From Enchytraeus crypticus (taxonomy: Eukaryota > Annelida > Clitellata > Enchytraeida > Enchytraeidae), in contig CAJHZI010000352.1 in assembly GCA_905160935.1 (NCBI GenBank), forward strand, positions 85,875-149,874: a DNA stretch of 64,000 bases, in the 5' to 3' direction. Both the position numbers and the translations under genes were made by a program. The notes under the pieces are model-generated. The model was not told the DNA's origin and made no database searches. It saw nothing but the letters and a program-made list of their open reading frames with translations. This document shows, one piece after another, positions 11,701-19,387 of this stretch (within the stretch, counting starts at the first letter, position 1; each line of letters opens with the position of its first letter).

Positions 11701-12583
11701 AAAATTTAAAGAGAGTGAATGGCTGAAAGAGTATATAGACCTCAATACAGAATTGAGAACAAAAGCATGCGATGATTTTGACAAGGATTTCTTCAAACTG
11801 ATGAACAATTCAGTCTTTGGCAAAACTATGGAAAATATTGAAAAGAGAGTGGATGTTAGATTAGTCACAGATGCTATAAAAGCGTCGAAACTAGCATCAA
11901 AACCTAATTTTGATCATTGTACAATCTTTGACGAAAACTTGATTGCTATTAATATGAAAAGAACAGAGCTAGTGTACAATAAACCAATCTACTTAGGCAT
12001 GTGCATACTTGATTTAAGTAAAACAATAATGTACGATTTTCATTACAACTACATCAAAAATAAATATAACAAGAGAGCAAAGCTTTTATTCACTGATACT
12101 GACTCTTTGATGTATGAAATTTTAACTGATGATTTTTATAAGGACATTAGTGAAGACATTAAAACAAAATTCGATACAAGTGAGTATCCACAGAATCATC
12201 CTTCTGGCATAAAATCGGGGCAAAACAAGAAAGTTTTGGGAATGTTCAAAGACGAAGCAGCGGGGAGACAAATAGAAGAGTTTGTAGGCTTAAGAGAAAA
12301 GCTATATTCTTATAAAATTCTTGAAGGAGATGATCATAAGAAGTGCAAGGGTATTAAGAAGAATGTTGTCAACAAAACAATCACTCATGAGGATTATAAA
12401 AAGTGTTTGCTTAGTGGAGAGGAACAAAGGAGAAAAATGAAGGTTATAAGAAGCCATTTTCATGATATATATTCAGAGGAGATTAATAAAATAGCATTGT
12501 CTGCCGATGACGATAAACGTATAATAATGGATGATGGAATACATACATTAGCTTATGGACATTATAAACTTACATGTACGTGA
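8723..12583 (+). CDS. pPolB: protein-primed family-B DNA polymerase (Polinton pPolB)
   Basis: This 1286-residue enzyme should replicate the element from protein-primed ends. Visible in order: a SAP/Rho-N-like helical motif (about 6-38); a Lys-rich linker; a conserved pre-exonuclease segment with a DDQCFKWA Cys (311) and an HYC His (404) like a papain-type pair; a C2H2 finger (424-447); Exo I YADFES (480-485); an inserted endonuclease VII-like His-Me finger (CHIC...DHCHLNGLYRG...HNKCN, 582-612); Exo II HNLSGYD (627-633); Exo III YNVSDVLLLAD (788-798); polymerase motif A DCNNLYG (889-895); motif B KLMNNSVFGK (1025-1034); motif C FTDTDSL (1123-1129); and KLYSY (1193-1197). All catalytic aspartates are present and there is no stop or frameshift. 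The size fits long animal Polinton polymerases. The ATG was chosen because motif C ends just before it. Confidence 0.95.
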   Translation: MTAKENMTVKQLREIAKEQNIKGYWNMKKSVLLEKLNIKNEIKSKPMSDILISDIKAPKIKNINSKIKSESILDEPIPEIKSSILNPKKLLSPIGSIKNSVQALKSMAHEAYNTIQTKFNAFIKFIEEYKPPKPKVSKFVKKILKLYDKTDSFEVHESKSGLKKFAKEYKINGIGGYDPDRFLDSAKESIINLLASKRQTKVIMTLNCLMSKVDIKTGEENLKPASFKSKTEVNLKATDVNKVFKRMKQRAMESLANFQMQGSNWVFRSVIDLRMHTVKYRPLRGSSYIDLPKKLKDKKAIINLKNKDDQCFKWAVARALNPKESKLNPERIDSSLRKQAELLNFSGISFPMALSDIDRFERQNKKISVNVLGYENDVYPLRISKYERKHQVVLLLISEDENQHYCLVKSRLLSSQLSKHDGKCYFCLRCFISYPTEKSLSKHKKECKKNAPTKVKLPEPNTMLSFTNYNRTMKVPFVVYADFESFNKPVHSCQPSSNKSYTNKYQKHTPSSFCYYIKCFDDTLYSNAPVTFTANSEDDDVAQKFIDSLEEDIKAIYNQFKFPKKMIITKRDQDKFNNATKCHICDEKLKKDRVRDHCHLNGLYRGAAHNKCNLNYKVPKFIPVLFHNLSGYDGHLFIKKLRGKEGENIKCIPINEEKYISFSKEVIVDTFIKDGKEMHVKRELRFLDSFSFLSSSLESLSKNLHKDQYKNLNRFYSGKQRDLLLVKGIYPYDYVDSIVRLNETKLPPKHVFYSKLYDSDISNEDYEHAENVWKEFSCRSLREYHDIYNVSDVLLLADIFENFRDVCMSNYKLDPAWYYTSPGLAWDAALKMTKVNLELLIDYDMLLMIRRGVRGGICTISNRYGKANNKYMGEAFDKNKPSSFLAYLDCNNLYGVGMRKKLPTHGFKWMTNDELNNWKNKSCILEVDLKYSKKLHDLHNDYPLAPECIKPEGSTVNKLIPNLNTKKKYVVHYETLKLYERLGLKITKIHRGIKFKESEWLKEYIDLNTELRTKACDDFDKDFFKLMNNSVFGKTMENIEKRVDVRLVTDAIKASKLASKPNFDHCTIFDENLIAINMKRTELVYNKPIYLGMCILDLSKTIMYDFHYNYIKNKYNKRAKLLFTDTDSLMYEILTDDFYKDISEDIKTKFDTSEYPQNHPSGIKSGQNKKVLGMFKDEAAGRQIEEFVGLREKLYSYKILEGDDHKKCKGIKKNVVNKTITHEDYKKCLLSGEEQRRKMKVIRSHFHDIYSEEINKIALSADDDKRIIMDDGIHTLAYGHYKLTCT

Positions 12584-12637
12584 ACATGCAGAGTCAAAAA
12601 ATAAACCATAAAAGTTAAAAAATAATTTTATAAAAGA

Positions 12638-13033
12638 ATGCATAACAGTCCTACTACCTTGTCTGAAAAAGCTAAACAATATCTCAACCAGAGACTGATA
12701 GCGTCTCAGGAAAAAATTCAGAAACTAAAACGAAAAAGAAGAATAATAAAAATTGTATACTATACATCGGTTATATCTTCGGTATCTGTTTCAACGATAA
12801 TTGCATCACTGACAAGTATTGTAGGAATACCACCGATTACAATAACTGTATTATCCATTACCTCTGGCATACTGACAAGCCTTTCAGCTAAGTTTAATAT
12901 ACAGAACAAAAAGCATGAAATAAATAAGGCAATCGAAAAACTGCACAAAATAGAAATCAAACTTCAGCAAGTCATTTTATGCAACGGCAATTTCTCACAA
13001 GAAGACTATAATCAGCTGTTGAAGGAATATTAG
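12638..13033 (+). CDS. Polinton small membrane protein with coiled-coil flanks
   Basis: A 131-residue protein. A basic helical N-terminus (LNQRLIASQEKIQKLKRKRR, about 17-36) leads into two adjacent hydrophobic stretches (about 41-61 and 65-83, with a GIPP turn between them), then a charged helix (KKHEINKAIEKLHKIEIKLQ). The two-helix hairpin with cytosolic coiled coils suggests an oligomeric membrane protein. A role in the virion membrane, entry or egress would be inference. It follows the polymerase by 54 bases on the same strand and runs toward the tail-fibre-like gene, with a strong palindrome between the two stops. I do not recognise a named family. Confidence 0.75.
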   Translation: MHNSPTTLSEKAKQYLNQRLIASQEKIQKLKRKRRIIKIVYYTSVISSVSVSTIIASLTSIVGIPPITITVLSITSGILTSLSAKFNIQNKKHEINKAIEKLHKIEIKLQQVILCNGNFSQEDYNQLLKEY

Positions 13034-13065
13034 AATTTTATAACACATTGTAGTGTTATAAAATT
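13034..13065. terminator. gene-end palindrome 3, between converging genes
   Basis: Perfect 13-base stem (AATTTTATAACAC and complement) with a six-base loop. It fills the 42-base gap between the stops of two convergent genes and could serve both strands. Confidence 0.65.
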
Positions 13066-13075
13066 ACCCGTAGGC

Positions 13076-14092
13076 CTACTGTAGTAACGACTCGTCAATG
13101 TGTATATAGCCTATCTGTATCAATGTCAAATTCTTTTGTGTGATTAGTTCCAGTGCTGCATCTTTACGATTGGGATTAATTCGATTAGCTAGTTCATTAA
13201 CTATTCTAAAGCATTTTTTGCGTATTGACCCATTAATTAATGTGTCAAGCAGTTTTTCTTTCAATAAATTTCGCTTAAGTTGCATAAAGAAACTTTCACT
13301 TAGATCTTCAATAATTTTTAAAATTATTAATTTTAGTTCACGAACAAATATAAACTTTTTAAATTCGTCAAAAACGTCCTCAGAACTAAACATATCTGAG
13401 ATTATTCCAGATAAAATAATAGCTTTGGCATACCTTGAATTAAAATAACTCACATACTTTTGCACAGTAGGATCGTTGTTTAAGACTACTGACACTTCAT
13501 TTGCAATAGCGACTAATTTCTTATAACTAATCTCATCATTCTGGTTTACATGTTGCACATACATTCGACTAACAACATCATATGAATCGATTGGAAACAT
13601 AACGTCTGAGATAGTATTCCAATTCATACTAATTTTACCATTCATATCACCTCCCGTAATATTAAGTTTTGTAGCTAACTCTCTCGAAACTGCATCAGCC
13701 ATATTCTCAAAATCATGTCTTACAGTGTTCAACAAACTATCTGATGATATGTCACAATATTCTTTCGTAGCACAGTCTTGATTATTAATTGGATTTCTGA
13801 TATTTAGCAGTCCATTATTATTCATATTGAGATCCCCATGCATTGTATCACCACTATTAGATATTTTTGTACTTATATTCGAATCTACGTAATTTTTAGT
13901 TGCAGCATCTTGGATATCAGTAGGGTCTAGCACATTAATCAGCTTGTGTGAGTCTAAATTTATATTTTCTATGGCAGTGTTAGCTCCATCTCGTCTAAGA
14001 AACGTATTTAACGCTTGGTATAAAGTAACACCTTCAGCAGTGGTTCTCTGTGCATATCCGGTATCAGTATGTCCAAACTTATCGACAGACAT
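13076..14092 (-). CDS. phage tail-fibre-like protein of the Polinton
   Basis: A 338-residue protein whose N-terminal half has three repeats of the phage tail-fibre type: a beta-like I-x-N-x-L block, then DPTDIQDAATKNYVD (about 56-70), NPINNQDCATKEYCD (100-114) and FPIDSYDVVSRMYVQ (166-180). Two GD-x-M-x-G turns (GDTMHG near 81, GDMNGK near 148) precede the later repeats. Phage fibres use such repeats in trimeric receptor-binding shafts. Here the likely job is a vertex fibre or attachment protein of the virion, by inference from its place among capsid genes. Residues about 190-338 look helical and lack repeats. It lies 10 bases downstream of the protease gene on the same strand. Confidence 0.75.
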   Translation of the reverse strand: MSVDKFGHTDTGYAQRTTAEGVTLYQALNTFLRRDGANTAIENINLDSHKLINVLDPTDIQDAATKNYVDSNISTKISNSGDTMHGDLNMNNNGLLNIRNPINNQDCATKEYCDISSDSLLNTVRHDFENMADAVSRELATKLNITGGDMNGKISMNWNTISDVMFPIDSYDVVSRMYVQHVNQNDEISYKKLVAIANEVSVVLNNDPTVQKYVSYFNSRYAKAIILSGIISDMFSSEDVFDEFKKFIFVRELKLIILKIIEDLSESFFMQLKRNLLKEKLLDTLINGSIRKKCFRIVNELANRINPNRKDAALELITQKNLTLIQIGYIHIDESLLQ

Positions 14093-14102
14093 TTTTATTT
14101 TA

Positions 14103-14519
14103 TTAATATAAATTATTTATGACTTCTTGAAAATCATTTCCATCTTGAACTTTCTTTAACATATACAAACACAGATGTCCACAAAACACTTCACCATCAG
14201 GCTGTATTCTTTCACTATTATAATATATTGGACTTTTCAAATAGTTTACTAGCTCTGTAGGCGGAGGAAGACCATAACTATCAAAATACCATTTTTCTAA
14301 ATTGCTCTTCATCCATGCAACCCAATGAGTTCCTTTTCCACCAGAATCGTCTAAATTTAAAATTCCGCATTCATGTGAGTTAGGCCCCTTCAACAGTGCA
14401 TTCCTCATGAATACTCCTCTAAAGTTTTTTATTTTTAACTTTTTTACTGCATCGATCAGTTGAATATATGACAGTGGAATATTTGGTAATATTACACCTT
14501 CCACACTTATACTTTGCAT
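14103..14519 (-). CDS. PRO: adenain-like cysteine protease (virion maturation)
   Basis: A 138-residue protein of the C5/C48 (adenain/Ulp1) fold. The catalytic set is visible in the expected order: His65 in GTHWVAW, Asp80 in YFDSYG, the oxyanion Gln106 in ERIQ and Cys113 in VFCGHLC. In related viruses this enzyme cleaves capsid-associated precursors at (hydrophobic)-x-Gly-Gly sites during maturation; candidate sites are seen in the core and pVI-like proteins of this element. It is short compared with adenoviral relatives (about 200) but similar to many Polinton proteases. The gene sits between the capsid and tail-fibre genes on the minus strand. All catalytic residues are intact. Confidence 0.9.
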   Translation of the reverse strand: MQSISVEGVILPNIPLSYIQLIDAVKKLKIKNFRGVFMRNALLKGPNSHECGILNLDDSGGKGTHWVAWMKSNLEKWYFDSYGLPPPTELVNYLKSPIYYNSERIQPDGEVFCGHLCLYMLKKVQDGNDFQEVINNLY

Positions 14520-14536
14520 TTTATAATTACCATTTT

Positions 14537-14567
14537 AATTATATATCACTTCATGTGATATATAATT
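14537..14567. terminator. gene-end palindrome 4
   Basis: Perfect 13-base stem (AATTATATATCAC and complement) with a five-base loop, between the capsid-gene stop and the protease start on the minus strand. Confidence 0.6.
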
Positions 14568-14610
14568 TATTTTCGATTATTTAGTCCGTTAATTACGATT
14601 ATTATGAGGC

Positions 14611-15897
14611 TTAATATACCACATTCATTTTTTGTCCATCCGATTGAAAATTTAGCAGTTTATCGGAAATTAGAAGAGCAAAGGCTTGTGTATTAGCTGG
14701 AACTGCAGTATTAAAAGTAGCTTTAATTTGAACATCAACTACTGACGATATTAGTCTTTCAGACTGTTTGCTAACATCAAAAACCATTAATTGAAAAAGA
14801 TCCTTGTAATCACTTGGTGTGATATTACTTTGAGTGATCAACTGATCCATTCCGTAAAACTTTTCACTAAATGTCGCTGCATCTCTGTACGCCCTTGAAT
14901 ACTGTTGATTCGGAAAAGATAGATTGTAATCAACAGTAGGATATCTATTTTGATTCAGCATTACATACATATTTTTAAGATCGCAATGATTAAAAATTGA
15001 TGGATTGGCTTCTTGATTACCAGAAAGATTTGTTTGAAATCCCACAATGACATATCTTGGTTTTTCTGGAGATGTTTTCACACTAAGACGCCAAGTAAAT
15101 GTTGTTGACTGAGGAACGGTTATAGTATCGCATTGATGAGCGCGAAATGCTGCAGGAATCGAAACTTTTGATTCAATACTTTTATATAATTGCATTCTCT
15201 CCATATCGGACGGAGTTACATGAGGCATAAACCATGAAATACTTTTGATGTCTACTTTTCCTGCTCCTGCAGCAGCCAGTCTAAATATAGCATCATCATC
15301 AGACTTGCGAACAAGCGTTAATGTGTGCTTGAATCCATACATAACTTTATCGTAATCTTCACAGAAGCCAAATATGTGCTTCAATGGAACAATAAAACTA
15401 AATGTTCCCTTAGTTGTTGGCTTCTCAATTAGATATGCATGTCTAACAGCAAATCCAGTATTTCCTGCAATATTCGCAGCAGTTCCAGTATCCTTATACC
15501 ACAGTTGATTGAGACCTTGTGCTAGTGCAAAATCGTTAGGATATTTGAGTAATCCAAGCATTGTTGTTGTTTGTCCTGGATGAAATACAGTTTCAATTTC
15601 TTGGTTTGATAGTGAATATGATGCTTGACTAAATAAGTGCATTAGACCATTATTAGTTATTGCTACAACGTCAGCATTAGCATATGCAGTTCCATCCGCT
15701 TTCGTTAGTCTACCTTCAAATTGTAGATAACTTTCAGATGGATGAAGGAACTGATCGTGCAGTTCAATATTTATACGAATCTCACCAGGATTATTTACAT
15801 TTGTTCCAGAAACTGGTTCGTATGCATGGTACTCGTATCTCTCAATTCCCTCATCCGTTAATGGTGTGTCTGTAAATTTAAGAATATCTGATTGCAT
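14611..15897 (-). CDS. MCP: double-jelly-roll major capsid protein
   Basis: The likely protein is 428 residues, starting at the MQSDILKF methionine (15897). The frame is open 13 codons further upstream, but the A/T-rich promoter-like sequence lies directly before this inner ATG. The N-terminus (KFTDTPLTDEGIERYEYHAY, then an INIELHDQFLHPSESYLQFEG block) is the typical start of Polinton/adintovirus hexon-like capsid proteins. Such proteins form pseudo-hexameric trimers of two upright jelly rolls. Further conserved-looking segments are LKHIFGFCEDYDKV and a W-containing strand near TFTWRLSVK. The size is normal for the family and no break is seen. It forms a minus-strand cluster with the protease and fibre genes, suggesting late co-expression. 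Confidence 0.9.
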   Translation of the reverse strand: MQSDILKFTDTPLTDEGIERYEYHAYEPVSGTNVNNPGEIRINIELHDQFLHPSESYLQFEGRLTKADGTAYANADVVAITNNGLMHLFSQASYSLSNQEIETVFHPGQTTTMLGLLKYPNDFALAQGLNQLWYKDTGTAANIAGNTGFAVRHAYLIEKPTTKGTFSFIVPLKHIFGFCEDYDKVMYGFKHTLTLVRKSDDDAIFRLAAAGAGKVDIKSISWFMPHVTPSDMERMQLYKSIESKVSIPAAFRAHQCDTITVPQSTTFTWRLSVKTSPEKPRYVIVGFQTNLSGNQEANPSIFNHCDLKNMYVMLNQNRYPTVDYNLSFPNQQYSRAYRDAATFSEKFYGMDQLITQSNITPSDYKDLFQLMVFDVSKQSERLISSVVDVQIKATFNTAVPANTQAFALLISDKLLNFQSDGQKMNVVY

Positions 15898-15926
15898 TTT
15901 AATAATATAATATTTTTTTAAATTTA

Positions 15927-16899
15927 TTAATTCCAATCCAAATATGTTTTCTGCAGTTCTTGCTCATAAAACGATCCCTTAATTTCTTCTCCATTTTCAT
16001 CAGTTATTCTATAGGTTATTGGATCAGTGAACAGAACTTGGGAAACTACAAAAATCTCTCGAGTCCAATTAGGTGCGCTTCCTTTTGAAAATAATTTCTT
16101 TTTGGATGCAATCCTCACTTTATCTCCTAATGAAAACTTTGGATTGCTGATTTCTAGTTTTAAATTAGGATATAAATTTCTAAATACAGTAGGTTCGTTT
16201 TTCTTCTCACTGGCCTCTAATGGAGTCATTTTTTGGAGCTGTGTTTTGTGTCGTTATATTTTTTCACAAGCTCATCCAAAATGTCAATATACTTGGTCGT
16301 AGAGTTCGCTGTAAAATAATGAACATAATTTCTCGTATTGTTCGATTAAATCTTTCGATTATACTAGATTTCTCTTCATTTTCTGTAGAGTATAAGTCTA
16401 TGGATTCTCCAAATAGTTTTCTGAAATCTTTATTATAAAATTCTCTGCCTTTATCAGACCAAATTTTCTTTGATCTTCTACCACTTTTGAATATTTCAGA
16501 GAAAGACTCTGCTACGATAGCACCAGTTTTATTTTTCAAAGGAACAATCCAAGCCATTTTAGAAAAGACATCAATAATCGTTAATAAATATTTTATACCA
16601 TTATTTGTCTTCGCTAATGATCGCATATCTACCAAGTCACATGTCCAAATTTCATCAATTCCTTTTACGAATACTCTTCTTTTTTGGAACTTCTTTATTG
16701 CAGGTTTGTGCAATTCATTTGCAATCTGATTTGTCCACGACACTGAAGAAATTTTTGCGCCAACAGCGTGACTTATAAATTGAATTTTACTACTTCCACA
16801 AATGATACATAAACCTCTTTGCATATGGCGATCATTTTTGCTCATAAAAGTTTGAATATTATTAGTTTCAGTATGACTTTTGCACTTTACGCAATACAT
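15927..16899 (-). pseudogene. INT: retroviral-type integrase (RVE), frameshifted
   Basis: Residues 1-211 are read from 16899 down to 16264: a Cys pair (YCVKC) and CIICG that fit an N-terminal zinc-binding region, then an RNase-H-fold core with Asp88 (WTCDLVDM), Asp149 (WSDKGREF) and Glu182 (IERFNRT). The D-x60-D-x32-E spacing is that of retroviral-type integrases, which insert Polintons and make six-base target duplications. The frame then stops. The C-terminal SH3/chromo-like part (FSLGDKVRIASKKK ... ITYRITDENG) continues in another frame from 16229 to 15927. One or more indels between about 16230 and 16300 separate core from tail, so this copy is likely inactive. The start codon shares a 25-base spacer with the divergent ATPase gene. 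Confidence 0.88.
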
Positions 16900-16924
16900 T
16901 TTAATATTAAGAAACTATTATTAA
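16900..16924. promoter_or_regulatory. 25 bp divergent intergenic spacer (bidirectional promoter candidate)
   Basis: Only 25 bases separate the start codons of the integrase (minus) and ATPase (plus). The spacer is nearly all A/T, with 'tattaa' or 'attaaa' facing each gene. If transcription starts here, leaders are almost absent or promoters overlap coding sequence. Confidence 0.5.
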
Positions 16925-17776
16925 ATGGAAATACAAAATATATCTTGGTGCGACACATTATCAAAAAGAAATAACCACCCACTGGTTCCCAGAAGTGTAC
17001 GAGGTTTAATTGTAGGTAAATCAGGTTCAGGCAAAACAACACTTCTATTGAATTTACTATTGAGACCAGGTTGGTTGGACTACAACAATCTGCAAGTCTT
17101 TGGCAAATCTCTATTTCAACCAGAGTATAAAATTTTAAGGAAAGCATTTGAAGAGAAATTACCAAAGGAAGCCATACTCAGATTATTTGAATTTCAAGAT
17201 GAGATTATTAAATTAGAAGTACCGCCAGCAGTTGTAATAGAAGAAATGGCTAAAAATCTTGACAGTAATTATGATGTAGATTGCAAGTTTTTTGAAACCT
17301 CAGAAGATGTACCAGATCCTGGAGACTTAAATGCTGAAAAGAAAAATTTGATGATATTTGACGACTTGCAGTTGGAAAAACAAAGCAAGTGTGAAGCATA
17401 TTATATAAGAGGAAGACACAGTAATGTTGACTGTTTCTACCTAGCACAGAATTATTTCAAGTTACCAAGGCAAACCATACGAGAAAATGCTAATTTCATT
17501 TGTTTATTTCCTCAAGATCTGAAAAATATCAACCATATTTACAGTGACCATGTTAGTACTGATATGGCTAAGGAAGATTTTAAACATCTGTGCAAGATTG
17601 CCTGGAAACAACCTCATGGATTTGTTGTAATAGATTTAACAAGCAAAAAGGATAAGGGTAAATACAGAATGAGCTTGGATACTTTTTCATTCCAGATTAG
17701 GAAAATCTTTTCAATTGCTAATTTAAACTTACTTATTAATAAAAGAAATGGATTCGTATTTGCAACAGATAGCTAA
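16925..17776 (+). CDS. ATPase: FtsK/HerA (A32-like) genome-packaging ATPase
   Basis: A 283-residue P-loop ATPase. Walker A is GKSGSGKTT (31-39), Walker B NLMIFDD (141-147), and a conserved Gln occurs in FYLAQNYFKLP (about 175), the sensor position of A32-like packaging ATPases. It should pump genome DNA into the preformed capsid. N- and C-terminal lengths match Polinton and virophage relatives and all motifs are intact. Its 3' end overlaps the start of the penton-like gene by 29 bases in another frame. It is the first gene of a plus-strand block of virion genes. Confidence 0.93.
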   Translation: MEIQNISWCDTLSKRNNHPLVPRSVRGLIVGKSGSGKTTLLLNLLLRPGWLDYNNLQVFGKSLFQPEYKILRKAFEEKLPKEAILRLFEFQDEIIKLEVPPAVVIEEMAKNLDSNYDVDCKFFETSEDVPDPGDLNAEKKNLMIFDDLQLEKQSKCEAYYIRGRHSNVDCFYLAQNYFKLPRQTIRENANFICLFPQDLKNINHIYSDHVSTDMAKEDFKHLCKIAWKQPHGFVVIDLTSKKDKGKYRMSLDTFSFQIRKIFSIANLNLLINKRNGFVFATDS

Positions 17777-18539
17777 AAATACTGAAAATATTGCTCATAA
17801 TACCGAGGGAAAATCATCATTTTTCATTACGCAAAATCAAACAAGTTCTCGAATATTGACGAAATTTAATCCGGTTATTCAGCTAGATAGCAATAAAAAG
17901 TATGAGATGGCCTTATACAATATGGATGTTTACTATTCCTTTCCAAACATTGATGAAACAAATAATAATTTTAAATATTCACCAGATAATGGCTTGTCCT
18001 GGTTCAATATTAACATTCCAGAAGGTTGCTATGAAATAGTTGATATTAATGCTTACATTCAAAGGGCTATGAAAGAAAATGGTCATTATGATAATGCTAA
18101 TGAAAAATATTGCATAACGTTGTATCCAAACAGAAATACTTTAAAATCAGTATTGGATGTTGCTTCAAATTATAAATTAAATTTTTCTACAGAAAATTCT
18201 CTTAGGTCAGTGTTAGGATTCAATAATAAAATTTATGGTGATGGTCGTAATGAATCTGAAAACATAGTCAATATTACTAATATTAGTAGTATAAGAATAA
18301 CTAGTGATATAATTGGAGCATCGTATTCAAATGGGACTCAAGAAAACATTATATATAGTTTCTTTCCTAATGTTGGGCCAGGTTATAAGATCATTGAGAG
18401 ACCACTAAATTTAATATATCTTCCTATTACTATGAACACAATTTCTACGATGGAAACAAAACTTACTGATCAAAACGGAAATTTAATCAATCTAAGAGGA
18501 GAGGAATTAACTCTTAGATTTCATATTAGACAAGTATAA
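17748..18539 (+). CDS. mCP: penton-like minor capsid protein (single jelly roll)
   Basis: A 263-residue protein. The N-terminus has a short coiled coil (MDSYLQQIAKNTENIAHNTE), followed by beta-rich sequence with signatures of Polinton minor capsid proteins: LDSNKKYEMALYNMDVYYSFPNI, INIPEGCYEIVDIN and a C-terminal NLRGEELTLRFHIRQ strand. In the family this protein forms the pentamers at the capsid vertices and is paired with the packaging ATPase gene, as here. The length is usual and the frame intact. The overlap with the ATPase gene makes coordinated expression likely. Confidence 0.85.
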   Translation: MDSYLQQIAKNTENIAHNTEGKSSFFITQNQTSSRILTKFNPVIQLDSNKKYEMALYNMDVYYSFPNIDETNNNFKYSPDNGLSWFNINIPEGCYEIVDINAYIQRAMKENGHYDNANEKYCITLYPNRNTLKSVLDVASNYKLNFSTENSLRSVLGFNNKIYGDGRNESENIVNITNISSIRITSDIIGASYSNGTQENIIYSFFPNVGPGYKIIERPLNLIYLPITMNTISTMETKLTDQNGNLINLRGEELTLRFHIRQV

Positions 18540-18599
18540 TACGAGTAGACTTGAAAAGTTTCCAATAAATGATAATTAAAAATATAATCTTATTATAAA

Positions 18600-19205
18600 A
18601 TGAGTCGTTATACTAATGTCAAACTAAATATTTCAGAGGGACAGAAAGACAAAATTAATGAGGCTGTTAAGACCAGCACAGAAGTGAGCATCAGGTTAAA
18701 ACATGAAGACTTAAATGGTGATCATATACTAGCATTAACACAGAGCCAGATTAAGAAAATAGCTAAGGCATACGAAAAAGGAGTTGGAATTACAATAAAA
18801 ATGAGCAAAACTCAATTACTACATAATAGAAAAGTTAAAGGAGGATTTATACCTGCTCTTCTCGGTATACTTGCCAGTACAGTTGCTCCATTTGTTTTAA
18901 AAACTGCATTACCTGCTTTGGCAACTGGAGCGCTTAGTGGATTAGCAAGTACTGGAGTCTCAAAGGCCTTTGGTACTGGAGGAGTGTTATATATAAAACG
19001 TGGCAATATGTCTTGTAAAGTAAAAGCCGTTGGTGATGGTTTATTTCTGTCTCCATGGTCGAAAGGTGCTTCTGTAACAGGATCTGGTTTATTTTTGAAA
19101 TCAGGGTCGGGATTTGAAAGTATTGACTCAGAAGTAGGAAGAGGTTTACTATTAGGACCAAATTCACCTTTTAAAAACATTCCTATTCTTGGTATGATAT
19201 TATAA
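18600..19205 (+). CDS. hydrophobic virion core protein (adintovirus pX-like)
   Basis: A 201-residue protein. A charged N-terminal domain (MSRYTNVKLNISEGQKDKIN ... KKIAKAYEKGVGITIKMSK, about 1-70) is followed by a basic KVKGGF sequence (about 79-84) and a long Ala/Leu/Gly-rich hydrophobic stretch (LLGILASTVAPFVLKTALPA ..., about 88-120), then a Gly/Ser-rich C-terminus. This arrangement matches the condensing or membrane-active core proteins near the penton gene in adintoviruses and Polintons. KVKGG-F fits a protease maturation site. 'ttattataaaATG' precedes the start, close to the motif before the capsid gene. A 15-base perfect palindrome follows the stop. Confidence 0.75.
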   Translation: MSRYTNVKLNISEGQKDKINEAVKTSTEVSIRLKHEDLNGDHILALTQSQIKKIAKAYEKGVGITIKMSKTQLLHNRKVKGGFIPALLGILASTVAPFVLKTALPALATGALSGLASTGVSKAFGTGGVLYIKRGNMSCKVKAVGDGLFLSPWSKGASVTGSGLFLKSGSGFESIDSEVGRGLLLGPNSPFKNIPILGMIL

Positions 19206-19229
19206 AAAATGAAATCGTAATCACAATAT

Positions 19230-19260
19230 TAATATTTATGTTTACTAAACATAAATATTA
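19230..19260. terminator. gene-end palindrome 5
   Basis: Perfect 15-base arms around a single central C, 24 bases after the core-protein stop. This is the longest member of the gene-end palindrome set. Confidence 0.6.
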
Positions 19261-19265
19261 TGTTT

Positions 19266-19346
19266 GATTTTATGTTCGATTTTATGTTCGATTTTATGTT
19301 CGATTTTATGTTCGATTTTATGTTCGATTTTATGTTCGATTTGTTC
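19266..19346. repeat. 12 bp tandem repeat (GATTTTATGTTC), six perfect units
   Basis: Six identical units fill 19266-19337, followed by a partial unit. The unit is a multiple of three and contains an ATG, so any frame through it stays open as a four-residue repeat. It lies in the expected 5' region of the DUF8207-like gene. Confidence 0.95.
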
Positions 19347-19387
19347 AAATTTATGTTAAACTTTATTCATTCCTATTTTTTTTTTTT

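Noticed and set aside
18812-19180. 122-codon minus-strand ORF inside the core-protein gene
   Set aside because: It lies fully antisense to a recognisable Polinton gene and has no motif.
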